This document shows positions 53,014-61,765 of a stretch of DNA of 64,000 nucleotides, in pieces (positions within the stretch are counted from its first letter, which is position 1; each line of letters begins with the position of its first letter). Source of the DNA: Bacillus multifaciens. Its GTDB lineage: Bacteria; Bacillota; Bacilli; Bacillales; Bacillaceae_G. The notes below the pieces were generated by a model that saw only the letters and a list, made by a program, of their open reading frames with translations, was not told the DNA's origin and ran no database searches. A program made the translations under genes and the position numbers. The stretch covers positions 25,696-89,695 of the forward strand of contig NZ_JAVBXD010000016.1 of NCBI RefSeq assembly GCF_030756675.1. Direction: 5' to 3'.

Positions 53014-53127
53014 ATGTATTACTCCCTTCGATTAGAACAAATATATTGAATTTTCTCCCATTTCTTCTAGCATAGCTGATATGATACGATAAAGGGAAGT
53101 GGAATTTAAGAAAAAGGCGGGAAGTGT

Positions 53128-53379
53128 ATGGGGACATATGAGAAGATGATAGACTTTGTGAAGAATTGGGACCCGTTTCAAATGGGGCCGGAATTTTATG
53201 AAACGGAAGCAAGCGACATCGTCTACATTGTAAGTACGTTTGATGATGCAAAATATATCGCAAAGAAAATACAGCACATTTATTTAATATCATTTGATAG
53301 AACATTACCTATTGAAAAGTGTCAATGGTTAGCAGAACAGTTGTTGTTATTAAAAGATGGCGGTAGCTGTAGTCTATAG
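53128..53379 (+). CDS. yugE: YugE, DUF1871 protein
   Basis: 83 residues matching the DUF1871 family: EKMIDFVKNWDPFQMGPEFY at the start and the YIVSTFDDAKYIAKKIQHIY helix. It is a small helical protein of unknown function. AAAAGGCGGGAAG precedes the ATG. It is divergent from patB and convergent with yugF, as in B. subtilis. Confidence 0.84.
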   Translation: MGTYEKMIDFVKNWDPFQMGPEFYETEASDIVYIVSTFDDAKYIAKKIQHIYLISFDRTLPIEKCQWLAEQLLLLKDGGSCSL

Positions 53380-53390
53380 TTTTTTCTGTA

Positions 53391-53446
53391 GAGGCAGATA
53401 TCAAAAAGTTCATGAATGCGAACTTTTTGATATCTGCCTTTTGTTT
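53391..53446. terminator. Strong bidirectional terminator yugE/yugF
   Basis: AGGCAGATATCAAAAAGTTC and its exact complement form a 20-bp stem with an 8-base loop, followed by TTTTGTTTT. Confidence 0.9.
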
Positions 53447-53448
53447 TC

Positions 53449-54288
53449 TTAATTTGCTAAGAAAGTCATAATTTCTTCGTATACGTGCTCTGGTTTTTCT
53501 TCAGGTAATAAATGTCCTGTGTTTTCATAAGAAATAAAGTATGAATGCGGCAGGTCATTGTGCAGGCGGTGTCCAACTTCAATAGGAACAACACGATCTT
53601 TTTCTCCCCAAATGAGCAAAGTAGGTGTTGAGATTTTTTGCAGTTCTTTTGACGTTAAGTCTCCTTCGCGATCGCGAATCATGCGAGTCAGTGCTGGGAA
53701 GATGCGATTATCATAAAAAGGTGCTGCATAGCCTTGCATCATTTCATCATCAATTAAAGAATGATCGTGAACAACGTTCATTAAATTATGGATGATGCCT
53801 CGCCTTACAATCCAATTTTTTACGTATAAATGAAAGAACGGCAAATAGGAAGTATAGATAAGCGGAAGCTTCGCCCGTGATAAATAACTTGAACTGCATA
53901 AAAGAACCGTCTTTTGGATTAAGTCAGGCCGCAATTTGTTTACATATAACGCAATTTGCCCGCCCATCGAATGGCCTACTAAAATAACGTGTTTTGTTTG
54001 TAAATGTTCGATAAGCTCAATGACGATCGTTGCGAGGTTCCCATAAGAGTATGTGAAATGACAAGGTTTATCGCTTTTTCCAAATGGCGGTAGGTCTAGG
54101 GCAATCACATTCCCTTGCTTTGTTAAAAGGGGAATGAGACGCCGATAACTAAAGGTTGAAGAGAGAAACCCGTGAATTAAAACAAATGTTGGTTTTTCTT
54201 CGGCATTGAAAGACTGATAGAGCTCATAATGAATCGTCATCCCTCTTGTAGAAAAGGTGAAGTGAGGGAGTTGAACTTCGTTTTCCAT
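53449..54288 (-). CDS. yugF: YugF, alpha/beta hydrolase
   Basis: 279 residues. The oxyanion region is VLIHGFLSSTFSYRRLIPLL, the nucleophile elbow LVGHSMGGQIAL (Ser), the acid IWGEKDRVVP and the base histidine in ENTGHLLPEEKPE. The family cleaves esters or C-C bonds; the substrate is unknown. GGAG lies eight bases before the ATG at 54288; ATG 54294 and GTG 54297 are nearer to it. Confidence 0.88.
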   Translation of the reverse strand: MENEVQLPHFTFSTRGMTIHYELYQSFNAEEKPTFVLIHGFLSSTFSYRRLIPLLTKQGNVIALDLPPFGKSDKPCHFTYSYGNLATIVIELIEHLQTKHVILVGHSMGGQIALYVNKLRPDLIQKTVLLCSSSYLSRAKLPLIYTSYLPFFHLYVKNWIVRRGIIHNLMNVVHDHSLIDDEMMQGYAAPFYDNRIFPALTRMIRDREGDLTSKELQKISTPTLLIWGEKDRVVPIEVGHRLHNDLPHSYFISYENTGHLLPEEKPEHVYEEIMTFLAN

Positions 54289-54434
54289 CTTCATCACTCC
54301 GTTGTTTTTTGTTCATATCATCTCCTTTTTGAGTGTGAATTATCCTAGATGAAACGAGAAGGAAAAGCAGTAGTAAGGGAGAATTTTTTAGGAGAATTGA
54401 AAGCTGTTATTAACGAAGGAGTAGGGGGATTTAT

Positions 54435-55364
54435 ATGAACAATGATTATCAAACTCGAATTGAAACGGTTATAAAATATATTGAAGCCCACTACGCGGAA
54501 AAAATTAATCTTGATTCATTAGCTCAAGTATCGAACTTTTCCAAGCATCATTTTAGTAAGATTTTTAAAGCTATTATTGGCGAAACCCCGATGTCTTTTG
54601 TCAATAAAAAGCGTCTTCAAAAATCGGTATACTACTTAACAGAAACGAACAAATCAATATTAGAGATAGGTAATCTCTGTGGTTTTGAATCAGCTTCAAC
54701 ATTTCATGCATTATTTAAAAAGCACTTTCATATCGTTCCTACTGATGTTAGGAAAAATAATTTTCATAATAGCAATATTTCGTTATATATGAGCAAGAAT
54801 CAAGAAGAGATGTCTGCCTCCGTTTGCTACGCTAATGGTAGCAACAATAACTTGTTAAGGAGGATATGGACAATGAATATTACGATTAAAGAATTACCTG
54901 ATTATGAAGTAGCGTATGTGAGACACGTTGGGAGTTATTTAGAAACGTTTCGTGCATGGAGTAAATTAGGGGAATGGGCACATAAACATGGAATTGACCA
55001 AACAAAATATTCGATTGGAATTTCATTAGATGATCCTAATTTTGTTGATGAATATGCTTGTCGCTACGATGCGTGTGTAACAATCCCGAAAGACTTCTAT
55101 AAAGAAAATAATGATGACATACAATATAAAACGTTGCAAGGCGGCACTTACGCTTTGTATCAGTTTTACGATACTCTCGATAAATTTGCTCTTGCTTATC
55201 AAAGTATCTTTGGACAATGGTTACCTAATAGTGAGTACGATGCAGATGATAAACCGTGCCTTGAATTTTGTATGAATAACCCGGCAACTGATCCAGAAGG
55301 AAAAGCAAAGGTTGACTTATACGTTCCTATTAAAAAAAGGGGTAACTACTCAGTTACTTTATGA
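54435..55364 (+). CDS. AraC-family regulator with GyrI-like effector-binding domain
   Basis: 309 residues. Residues about 8-108 hold the two AraC helix-turn-helices (INLDSLAQVSNFSKHHFSKI and ILEIGNLCGFESASTFHALF). A linker leads to a GyrI-like domain at about 148-302 (ITIKELPDYEVAYVRHVGSY ... KVDLYVPIK). This is the Rob/BltR-like layout of drug-sensing activators. The last six residues NYSVTL and the stop are encoded by the repeat inserted at 55342. GGAGTAGGGGG precedes the ATG. Confidence 0.87.
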   Translation: MNNDYQTRIETVIKYIEAHYAEKINLDSLAQVSNFSKHHFSKIFKAIIGETPMSFVNKKRLQKSVYYLTETNKSILEIGNLCGFESASTFHALFKKHFHIVPTDVRKNNFHNSNISLYMSKNQEEMSASVCYANGSNNNLLRRIWTMNITIKELPDYEVAYVRHVGSYLETFRAWSKLGEWAHKHGIDQTKYSIGISLDDPNFVDEYACRYDACVTIPKDFYKENNDDIQYKTLQGGTYALYQFYDTLDKFALAYQSIFGQWLPNSEYDADDKPCLEFCMNNPATDPEGKAKVDLYVPIKKRGNYSVTL

Positions 55365-55611
55365 AAAACCGACAGAAAAGCATTTTTTTTAAATAAACGA
55401 GAGGGACTGGCGATGCATAGGAGCGGTCAGGGCTTTTTTCCGCCACGTGCAAGGTTTGAAAACAAAAGTAGACAATAAGTGCAGGCTCCTGCCCTGTTTG
55501 CATGACAACAGTCTACATGTCAAAAAATGAATTTATAAGTAATAGAGAGACACACTTTCACTAAAATCATCCCCTTTTCTAAATTTCTAAAAGGTATAGC
55601 TGAGTAGTTAC
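55342..55611. repeat. Long repeat with perfect 12-bp terminal inverted repeats, family A copy 2
   Basis: 270 bases from GTAACTACTCAG to CTGAGTAGTTAC, nearly identical to 9204-9464. It has no coding sequence. Its left end overlaps the last seven codons of the AraC-type gene. The whole 3' gap to the next terminator is repeat. Confidence 0.9.
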
Positions 55612-55623
55612 AAAAAGGGTATG

Positions 55624-55658
55624 AGAAAGCGCCTGTTTTGACAAACAGGCGCTTTCTC
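55624..55658 (-). terminator. Terminator of the 2-hydroxyacid dehydrogenase gene
   Basis: AGAAAGCGCCTGTTTTGACAAACAGGCGCTTTCTC, 14-bp stem next to the stop codon of the gene on the reverse strand. Confidence 0.85.
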
Positions 55659-55659
55659 A

Positions 55660-56628
55660 TTATTTTAGTTCATTCACAACGTTCGGCGGTGTCTTCCCTT
55701 GCAATCCAGCTACTAAATTTTTTGCTGCTGTCATTGCCATAGTTCGGCGTGTTTTTAACGTCGCTGAACCAATGTGAGGGAGCGTCACGACATTTGTTAG
55801 AGATAACAACGGGTTCTCCTTTTCGATTGGTTCTTGTGTGAATGTATCAATGCCTGCCGCGAAAATCTTCTTTTGCTGCAATGCTTCAATTAAGGCGGCT
55901 TCATTTACTGTTTTCCCGCGGGATGCATTAATGAAAATAGCTGTTTCTTTCATCAAATCAAATTCTTTTTCCCCGATGAAATGATACGTTTCTTCTGTTA
56001 ATGGTGTAAGAAGAACGATGAAATCTGCTTTTTGCAGTAACGTTTCTAATTCGCAATATGTTGCGCCAAGCTCCTGTTCTGCTTTTTCTTTACGGCTTCG
56101 ATTATAGTACAAAACGTCCATATCGAAACCGAATTTTGCACGTTTTGCAACGACTTCGCCGATACGCCCCATACCGATAATTCCAATCGTTTGATGGTGA
56201 ACATCTAAGCCGAAATGCCCTTTGCCAATTTCCGCATTCCATTGTCCTGACTTTACGTAACAATCAAGTTCACAAACGCGGCGCGATACAGATAACATTA
56301 ACGCAAAGACAAGATCAGCGACAGTATCATCTAACACGTATGGTGTATTCGTTCCGATTATGTTTCTTTTCTTCATGGCTTCGATATTGAAGTTATCATA
56401 GCCGACAGAAATATTACTTACGACCTTCAATTGCGGAGCAGCTTCGAGTAGTTCATCATCAATACTAGCCCCGAAATTTAATAGTCCGTGTTTATCTTTT
56501 ACTTTCTCTAATAAGACGTGACGCGGGATTTTTTCATTACCATCCCACTTTTCGTACTCATAATGCTCAGCAATATATTCTTCAACAAATGCAGGAACTT
56601 TTTCTGCAATGTAGACTCTTTGTTTCAT
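55660..56628 (-). CDS. D-2-hydroxyacid dehydrogenase (glyoxylate/2-ketogluconate reductase type)
   Basis: 322 residues. The NAD(P) site is TIGIIGMGRIGEVVAKRA near residue 148; substrate and catalytic residues appear in NISVGYDNF, FINASRGKTVNEAALIEAL (Arg), FTQEPIEKENPL (Glu) and TLPHIGSAT (His). It reduces 2-keto acids such as glyoxylate, hydroxypyruvate or 2-ketogluconate; which one is unclear. A GGGG-rich site (AAAGGGGCTGGAG) precedes the ATG. It is divergent from alaR. Confidence 0.88.
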   Translation of the reverse strand: MKQRVYIAEKVPAFVEEYIAEHYEYEKWDGNEKIPRHVLLEKVKDKHGLLNFGASIDDELLEAAPQLKVVSNISVGYDNFNIEAMKKRNIIGTNTPYVLDDTVADLVFALMLSVSRRVCELDCYVKSGQWNAEIGKGHFGLDVHHQTIGIIGMGRIGEVVAKRAKFGFDMDVLYYNRSRKEKAEQELGATYCELETLLQKADFIVLLTPLTEETYHFIGEKEFDLMKETAIFINASRGKTVNEAALIEALQQKKIFAAGIDTFTQEPIEKENPLLSLTNVVTLPHIGSATLKTRRTMAMTAAKNLVAGLQGKTPPNVVNELK

Positions 56629-56746
56629 AGCTCCAGCCCCTTTCCATTATGTATTGTCACATAATTCCTGAAAAAAATCTTCTTTTCAAATCGGAAAAGC
56701 TGTCTGTATAATTTAGAAAATATACAAAAAAGAAAGGGAGATTGCA

Positions 56747-57241
56747 ATGACAGAAAAAGAATTAGAATTGTTAGCTTGTCTTGAAAAAAGTAGCCGATTA
56801 TCTGAAGAAACATTAGCCAAAATGTTAAACATAGATGTAGAAGAAGTAATAGCAATCCTTGAAAAATTAGAAAGAGAAAAAGTGATTGTCGATTATGTAA
56901 CGCTGATTGATTGGACAAAAGTAAAAGAACACACAGGTTTAACGGCAATGATTGATGTGAAAGTTACACCGAAGCATGGTGTTGGATTTGATGCGGTAGC
57001 AGAACAAATTTATCGTTATCCAGAAGTGAAGTCGGTGTATTTAATGTCAGGGACATATGACCTTTCCATTACGATAGAAGGAAAAGGAATGGCTGAAGTT
57101 GCAACGTTTGTTGCGGAGAAGTTAGCGACAATTGAATCTGTTGTATCAACGACAACGCATTTTATTTTGAAAAAGTATAAACATGAGGGAATTATATATG
57201 AAAACAAAGATGATGATAAACGAATTGTGGTGGCACCGTGA
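56747..57241 (+). CDS. alaR: AlaR, Lrp/AsnC-family regulator of alanine synthesis
   Basis: 164 residues. An N-terminal HTH (LACLEKSSRLSEETLAKMLN) and a C-terminal RAM ligand-binding domain (DVKVTPKHGVGFDAVAEQIY, SVYLMSGTYDLSITIEGKGM). In B. subtilis AlaR controls the aminotransferase AlaT. GGGAG precedes the ATG. Its stop overlaps the alaT start by four bases (GTGA), indicating translational coupling. Confidence 0.92.
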   Translation: MTEKELELLACLEKSSRLSEETLAKMLNIDVEEVIAILEKLEREKVIVDYVTLIDWTKVKEHTGLTAMIDVKVTPKHGVGFDAVAEQIYRYPEVKSVYLMSGTYDLSITIEGKGMAEVATFVAEKLATIESVVSTTTHFILKKYKHEGIIYENKDDDKRIVVAP

Positions 57242-58428
57242 GTAAATTTGAATTATCAAAGGTAGCAGAATCTTTACAACCATCCGGTATTCGTAAGTTC
57301 TTTGATTTGGCTGCCGGTATGAAAGGGGTTATTTCATTAGGGGTTGGAGAACCTGACTTCGTTACTCCTTGGAATGTAAGACAAGCGTGCATTCGTTCGC
57401 TAGAAGAAGGGTATACAGCTTATACTGCGAATGCTGGATTATTAGAGCTGCGCGAGGAAATCTCGAAATATTTACACAAACAGTTTTCGGTAGTTTATGA
57501 TCCGAAAGAAGAAATCATTGTAACAGTTGGAGCGAGTCAGGCGTTAGATGTGGCAATGCGTACCATTGTTAATCCCGGTGATGAAGTAATTATTATTGAA
57601 CCAAGCTTTGTATCATATGCGCCGCTTGTTACGTTAGCGGGCGGTGTACCGGTGCTTGTGTCTACATCTCCAGAGGATGAATTTAAAGTGCAGCCGCACC
57701 AAATTGAATCGGCGATTACATCGAATACGAAAGCGATTTTACTATGTTCTCCAAACAATCCGACAGGAACGCTCTTAAATAAAGAAGAATTGGAGAAACT
57801 TGCTGTTATTGTGGAGAAATACAATTTGATTGTATTATCAGACGAGATTTATGCTGAGCTTGTTTATGATGAAACATATACAAGTTTTGCAAGTGTGAAA
57901 CATATGCGTGATCATACGATTTTAATCTCTGGTTTTTCAAAAGGCTTTGCGATGACCGGCTGGCGCCTCGGTTTAATTGCAGCTCCTCAACATTTTGCGG
58001 CTATCATGTTAAAAATTCATCAATATTCGATGATGTGCGCACCGACGATGTCTCAATTCGCGGCACTAGAAGCACTGCGCTCAGGAGAACAAGAGGTTAT
58101 TCGTATGCGTGAGAGTTATAAACAACGCCGAAACTTTATGACAACTTCATTTAATGAAATGGGATTAGAGTGTCATATGCCTGGCGGAGCATTTTACGTC
58201 TTTCCCTCGATTCGTTCGACGGGATTATCTTCAGCGGAATTCGCTGAACGTTTATTGTTAGCAGAAAAAGTAGCTGTTGTACCTGGAAGTGTATTTGGTG
58301 AGAGCGGCGAAGGGTTTATTCGCTGTTCGTATGCAACGTCACTTGAACAGCTTATGGAAGCGATGAAACGTATGAAGCGGTTTGTAGAGAATGAAAAAAG
58401 GACAAAACGCAATACGTTTTGTCCATAA
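57238..58428 (+). CDS. alaT: AlaT, alanine (aspartate-class I) aminotransferase
   Basis: 396 residues, PLP fold-type I. LGVGEPDFVTPWNV, CSPNNPTGTLLNKEEL, VLSDEIYAELVYDE (PLP aspartate), SGFSKGFAMTGWRLG (Schiff-base lysine) and FIRCSYATSLEQL (carboxylate arginine). It makes alanine from pyruvate and glutamate. The GTG start overlaps alaR. The last codons (TKRNTFCP) encode one arm and loop of a perfect hairpin that ends the gene. Confidence 0.92.
   Translation: MSKFELSKVAESLQPSGIRKFFDLAAGMKGVISLGVGEPDFVTPWNVRQACIRSLEEGYTAYTANAGLLELREEISKYLHKQFSVVYDPKEEIIVTVGASQALDVAMRTIVNPGDEVIIIEPSFVSYAPLVTLAGGVPVLVSTSPEDEFKVQPHQIESAITSNTKAILLCSPNNPTGTLLNKEELEKLAVIVEKYNLIVLSDEIYAELVYDETYTSFASVKHMRDHTILISGFSKGFAMTGWRLGLIAAPQHFAAIMLKIHQYSMMCAPTMSQFAALEALRSGEQEVIRMRESYKQRRNFMTTSFNEMGLECHMPGGAFYVFPSIRSTGLSSAEFAERLLLAEKVAVVPGSVFGESGEGFIRCSYATSLEQLMEAMKRMKRFVENEKRTKRNTFCP
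58403..58427 (+). terminator. Hairpin overlapping the alaT stop
   Basis: GGACAAAACG-CAATA-CGTTTTGTCC is a perfect 10-bp stem inside the coding end; only ATAAAAGG follows, so it is a poor intrinsic terminator and perhaps a 3' stabiliser. Confidence 0.5.
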
Positions 58429-58584
58429 AAGGGGGGGAATACTAGAAAGCCATGTGTTAGTATTTTATCCCCATATTTGAAGATTTATACATGTAAAAGG
58501 AATTTTTTTCATGAATTTTGAATGAAAGTCAACTAGGTGGTATAATTTACTAATACAAAAGGTAAACATATGGGAGTGTTTCTT

Positions 58585-58929
58585 ATGTTAAATGAATATA
58601 CAACTGGAGTGGTTGTGAAGGGGAAAGTAACAGGGATTCAAGATTACGGAGCATTTGTTGCATTAGATGAAGAAACACAAGGGCTTGTGCACATATCTGA
58701 AATTACAAATGGATATGTAAAAGATATTCATGATTTTTTAAAAGTTGGAGATGAAGTGGAAGTAAAGGTACTTTCAGTTGATGAGAAGAACGGAAAAATG
58801 AGTTTGTCATTGAAGGCTGCCAAACGGAAACAAGGGAAAGTACGTATTCCAAATCCATCTGCAAATGGATTTAATACATTACGAGACAAGTTAACAGAGT
58901 GGATTGAAGAATCGCAGATTACAAAATAA
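58585..58929 (+). CDS. yugI: YugI, S1-domain RNA-binding protein (general stress protein 13)
   Basis: 114 residues. One S1 domain at about 8-78 (VVVKGKVTGIQDYGAFVALD, GLVHISEITNGYVKDI, VKVLSVDEKNGKMSLSLKA) and a C-terminal helix ANGFNTLRDKLTEWIEESQ. YugI associates with ribosomes in Bacillus. GGGAG is eight bases before the ATG at 58585; an ATG at 58570 with a weaker AAAGG site is an alternative. Confidence 0.9.
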   Translation: MLNEYTTGVVVKGKVTGIQDYGAFVALDEETQGLVHISEITNGYVKDIHDFLKVGDEVEVKVLSVDEKNGKMSLSLKAAKRKQGKVRIPNPSANGFNTLRDKLTEWIEESQITK

Positions 58930-58960
58930 AAGCAGGGAGCCATGCTCCCTGCTTTTATTT
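58928..58960 (+). terminator. Terminator after yugI
   Basis: AAAAGCAGGGAGCCATGCTCCCTGCTTTTATTT, strong hairpin. Confidence 0.88.
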
Positions 58961-59038
58961 GTGTTACGTTATGATATAAAAGAATCAAACGTTTCTTGTA
59001 ATCAGAATAAAGAAACGTCCGTATGTCGGAAGGTAGGA

Positions 59039-59078
59039 TAGACCTCCACTTGTTTACAAGCAAGCGGAGATCTATGTT
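59039..59078 (-). terminator. Hairpin at the yuzA 3' end
   Basis: TAGACCTCCACTTG and CAAGCGGAGATCTA pair with two mismatches; it lies about 20 bases after the yuzA stop on the reverse strand. A second small inverted repeat, AACGTTTCTT...AAGAAACGT, lies at 58989-59018. Confidence 0.5.
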
Positions 59079-59093
59079 TTATAATATCATAAG

Positions 59094-59327
59094 TTATCGA
59101 ACTTGACGTGCTTCTGGGTGTGTTCCAAGTTCTTCAGAAGGTTTAAATAATAAACCAAGGTTAATTAAACCTGAAATACCTACAATGCCGTAGATAATTC
59201 GAGCAAGTGCTGTATCTTGTCCGCCGAAGATAGCTGCTACTAAATCGAATTGAAAGAAGCCAATGAGTCCCCAGTTTACTGCGCCAATAATCGTAAATAC
59301 TAAAGCAATGCGTTGTAATGTACTCAT
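59094..59327 (-). CDS. yuzA: YuzA, DUF378 small membrane protein
   Basis: 77 residues of DUF378 with two membrane helices (about 5-28 and 42-62): LVFTIIGAVNWGLIGFFQFD is the family signature and ARIIYGIVGISGLINLGLLF the second helix. The function is unknown. AGGGA precedes the ATG at 59325-59327. Confidence 0.87.
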   Translation of the reverse strand: MSTLQRIALVFTIIGAVNWGLIGFFQFDLVAAIFGGQDTALARIIYGIVGISGLINLGLLFKPSEELGTHPEARQVR

Positions 59328-59589
59328 CTTAAGCAGTCCCTCCTTAAATGATGAAGCACAAACGAGCTACGTTTACTCGCTGAATCAAGCTTCTTTTATA
59401 GAATGGATACCTTTTGCCCTTCTTATACAAAAAAAATTAAATTTCTCATCGAAAAAACAGGAGATATGACGATTTTGTAAAAAAAACAAATTGGGTACGC
59501 TTACAATTTGTGGTTCGCTTGATTTACAACGGTGGTTTCGCTAAAGTGAAGAAAGAAATACATATACATACTGTATTGGAGGCAAAAAA

Positions 59590-60942
59590 ATGAGCACACA
59601 TGTAACGTTTGATTATTCAAAAGCATTATCGTTCATTAGTGAACACGAGCTAACATACTTACGTGATGTAGTAAAAGTATCACACCATGCAATTCATGAA
59701 AAAACAGGAGCAGGAAACGATTTCTTAGGTTGGGTAGAACTTCCGCTTACATACGATAAAGAAGAATTTTCTCGCATTCAAAAGTGCGCGGAGAAAATTA
59801 AAAATGACTCTGACATTTTACTTGTTGTTGGTATTGGTGGTTCTTACTTAGGAGCACGAGCAGCGATTGAAATGTTAAATCATTCTTTCTACAATATGCT
59901 GTCTAAAGAACAGCGCAAAACTCCACAAGTGCTATTTGTTGGACAAAACATTAGCTCCACTTACATGAAAGATTTAATGGATGTATTAGAAGGTAAGGAC
60001 TTCTCGATTAACGTCATTTCCAAATCAGGTACAACAACAGAACCTGCAATTGCATTCCGTATTTTCCGCAAGTTATTAGAAGAGAAATATGGAAAAGAAG
60101 AGGCGCGTAAACGCATTTACGCAACAACAGATAAAGCGCGCGGTGCTTTAAAAACATTAGCTGACGAAGAAGGCTACGAAACATTCGTGATTCCAGATGA
60201 TGTTGGCGGACGTTTCTCTGTATTAACACCAGTTGGTTTATTACCGATTGCTGTAAGTGGTTTAAATATCGAAGAAATGATGCAAGGTGCAAGTGCAGCT
60301 CATGATGATTTTGCGAAATCAGAGCTTGAAGAAAACCCAGCTTACCAATATGCGGTTGTACGTAATGCTTTATACAATAAAGGAAAAACAATTGAAATGC
60401 TTGTGAACTATGAGCCAGCACTTCAATATTTTTCTGAATGGTGGAAACAATTATTTGGTGAGAGTGAAGGAAAAGATCAAAAAGGTATTTTCCCATCTTC
60501 TGCAAACTTCTCAACTGACCTTCATTCTTTAGGTCAATACATTCAAGAAGGACGCCGTGACCTATTTGAAACAGTTCTAAAAGTAGGGAAATCTACACAT
60601 GAACTAAAAATTGAATTAGATGAGAACGATTTAGATGGATTAAACTACCTTGTTGGTGAAACTGTAGACTTCGTTAATACGAAAGCATACGAAGGAACAC
60701 TACTTGCACATAGCGATGGCGGTGTACCAAACTTAATCGTAAACATTCCTGAATTAAATGAGTATACATTCGGTTATCTCGTATACTTCTTCGAAAAAGC
60801 ATGTGCGATGAGCGGCTACCTACTAGGCGTAAATCCCTTTGACCAACCAGGCGTAGAAGCATACAAGAAAAACATGTTTGCATTGCTTGGAAAACCAGGA
60901 TTCGAAGAACTAAAAGCAGAATTAGAAGAACGTTTGAAATAA
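59590..60942 (+). CDS. pgi: Glucose-6-phosphate isomerase
   Basis: 450 residues, the usual length in Firmicutes. [16 protein letters not shown] and [16 protein letters not shown] bind the phosphate, [20 protein letters not shown] is the first PGI signature and [20 protein letters not shown] the second, with the catalytic glutamate, histidine and lysine regions. It interconverts glucose- and fructose-6-phosphate in the cytosol. GGAGG lies eight bases before the ATG. Confidence 0.97.
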   Translation: MSTHVTFDYSKALSFISEHELTYLRDVVKVSHHAIHEKTGAGNDFLGWVELPLTYDKEEFSRIQKCAEKIKNDSDILLVVGIGGSYLGARAAIEMLNHSFYNMLSKEQRKTPQVLFVGQNISSTYMKDLMDVLEGKDFSINVISKSGTTTEPAIAFRIFRKLLEEKYGKEEARKRIYATTDKARGALKTLADEEGYETFVIPDDVGGRFSVLTPVGLLPIAVSGLNIEEMMQGASAAHDDFAKSELEENPAYQYAVVRNALYNKGKTIEMLVNYEPALQYFSEWWKQLFGESEGKDQKGIFPSSANFSTDLHSLGQYIQEGRRDLFETVLKVGKSTHELKIELDENDLDGLNYLVGETVDFVNTKAYEGTLLAHSDGGVPNLIVNIPELNEYTFGYLVYFFEKACAMSGYLLGVNPFDQPGVEAYKKNMFALLGKPGFEELKAELEERLK

Positions 60943-60951
60943 GAAAAGCGG

Positions 60952-61061
60952 AGCCGACTGTTTAGGCCCGTCGGCTAAGGTTCTTTCGCACAGAAAGTGT
61001 TTTTTACTTTCTTGTGCGGAAGGTTCTTAGACGGGAGGGGCTAGGAGGCATAGCTAGACAA
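60952..61061. repeat. Hairpin repeat after pgi (family C-related)
   Basis: GAAAAGCGGAGCCGACTG, then GCCCGTCGGCTAAGGTTC, a TTTCGCACAGAAAGTG / CTTTCTTGTGCGGAA inverted repeat, and GGCATAGCTAGACAATAAG. The ends GAAAAGCGGA and GCTAGACAATAAG are shared with the next block, forming a tandem. Confidence 0.65.
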
Positions 61062-61194
61062 TAAGAAAAGCGGAGGCGGCTCGTTTAGAATGGGAGATGG
61101 ATGGAGCTCCTGACGTAGAGGTGTTTTCTGCCTCGCAGGAAGGCGCGAAGCCACCGACCATTCTAGCCGCTGGAGCTAGACAATAAGAAAAGCG
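61062..61194. repeat. GC-rich hairpin repeat, family C copy 3 (inverted)
   Basis: AAAAGCGGAGGCGGCTCG, CTCCTGACGTAGAGG, TGCCTCGCAGGAAGGCGCGA and CCGACCATTCTAGCCGCTGG are the complement of family C copies at 7183 and 45462. It ends in GAGCTAGACAATAAG, the same junction as the preceding block. Confidence 0.78.
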
Positions 61195-61195
61195 G

Positions 61196-61230
61196 AGCCG
61201 TTGGGATTATCCCAACGGCTTTTTTTAGTG
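61196..61230 (+). terminator. Terminator
   Basis: AGCCGTTGGGATTATCCCAACGGCTTTTTTTAG, perfect 9-bp stem with T7; it ends the pgi transcript after the repeats. Confidence 0.88.
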
Positions 61231-61234
61231 AATG

Positions 61235-61320
61235 CTCGCCGAATAATGTCGAGGAATCTTTATTTTGTGTCGAATCGCCGATATATTGAAAAAATCGCCG
61301 ATATATACAGCACGAATCGG
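61235..61320. repeat. CGCCGATA-iteron repeat, family D copy 3
   Basis: CGCCGAATAATGTCGAGGA, TTGTGTCGAAT, then CGCCGATATAT twice with 20-base spacing, and a degenerate third unit (GAATCGGG). It ends just before the yugN ribosome site. Confidence 0.78.
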
Positions 61321-61354
61321 GAATGCTAAAAAAAATCTAGAAAGGATGATCCAT

Positions 61355-61765
61355 TTGATTCAGATTCATTCGAAGCTAGAAGGACAAACCTTTGCTCTTT
61401 TCCAATTGGAAGAAACATTAAAGCCGCTGGGCTATACAATCGGCGGAAATTGGGATTATGAGAAGGGATGTTTCGATTATAAAATAGATGAAGAGGGAGG
61501 ATATCAATTTTTACGCTTACCGTTTACAGCCATTGAAGGAGAGCTTGATGTAAATGGAGTTATCGTTAGCCTTGATACACCGTACCTTCTGTCACATGTG
61601 TATCAAGACGAATTAGATGATGAAGTAAATACATTTACAGCAGGGATGACGTCTTTTGATCAGTTTGCAGAACCGAAAGATCCAGACGGAGATATTCAAG
61701 CAAAATATATTGATATTGGGAAAGCTTTAGTTCGAGAATTAGAAGGATACTTGCTTAATGTTTAA
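61355..61765 (+). CDS. yugN: YugN-like family protein
   Basis: 136 residues of the YugN family: IQIHSKLEGQTFALFQLEET, then LGYTIGGNWDYEKGCFDYKI and the YIDIGKALVRELEGYLLNV helix. The function is unknown. The TTG at 61355 is nine bases after AAAGG; the ATG at 61346 abuts that site. Reading further upstream enters the family D repeat. Its 3' end overlaps the convergent yugO by 11 bases (TTAATGTTTAA). Confidence 0.83.
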   Translation: MIQIHSKLEGQTFALFQLEETLKPLGYTIGGNWDYEKGCFDYKIDEEGGYQFLRLPFTAIEGELDVNGVIVSLDTPYLLSHVYQDELDDEVNTFTAGMTSFDQFAEPKDPDGDIQAKYIDIGKALVRELEGYLLNV

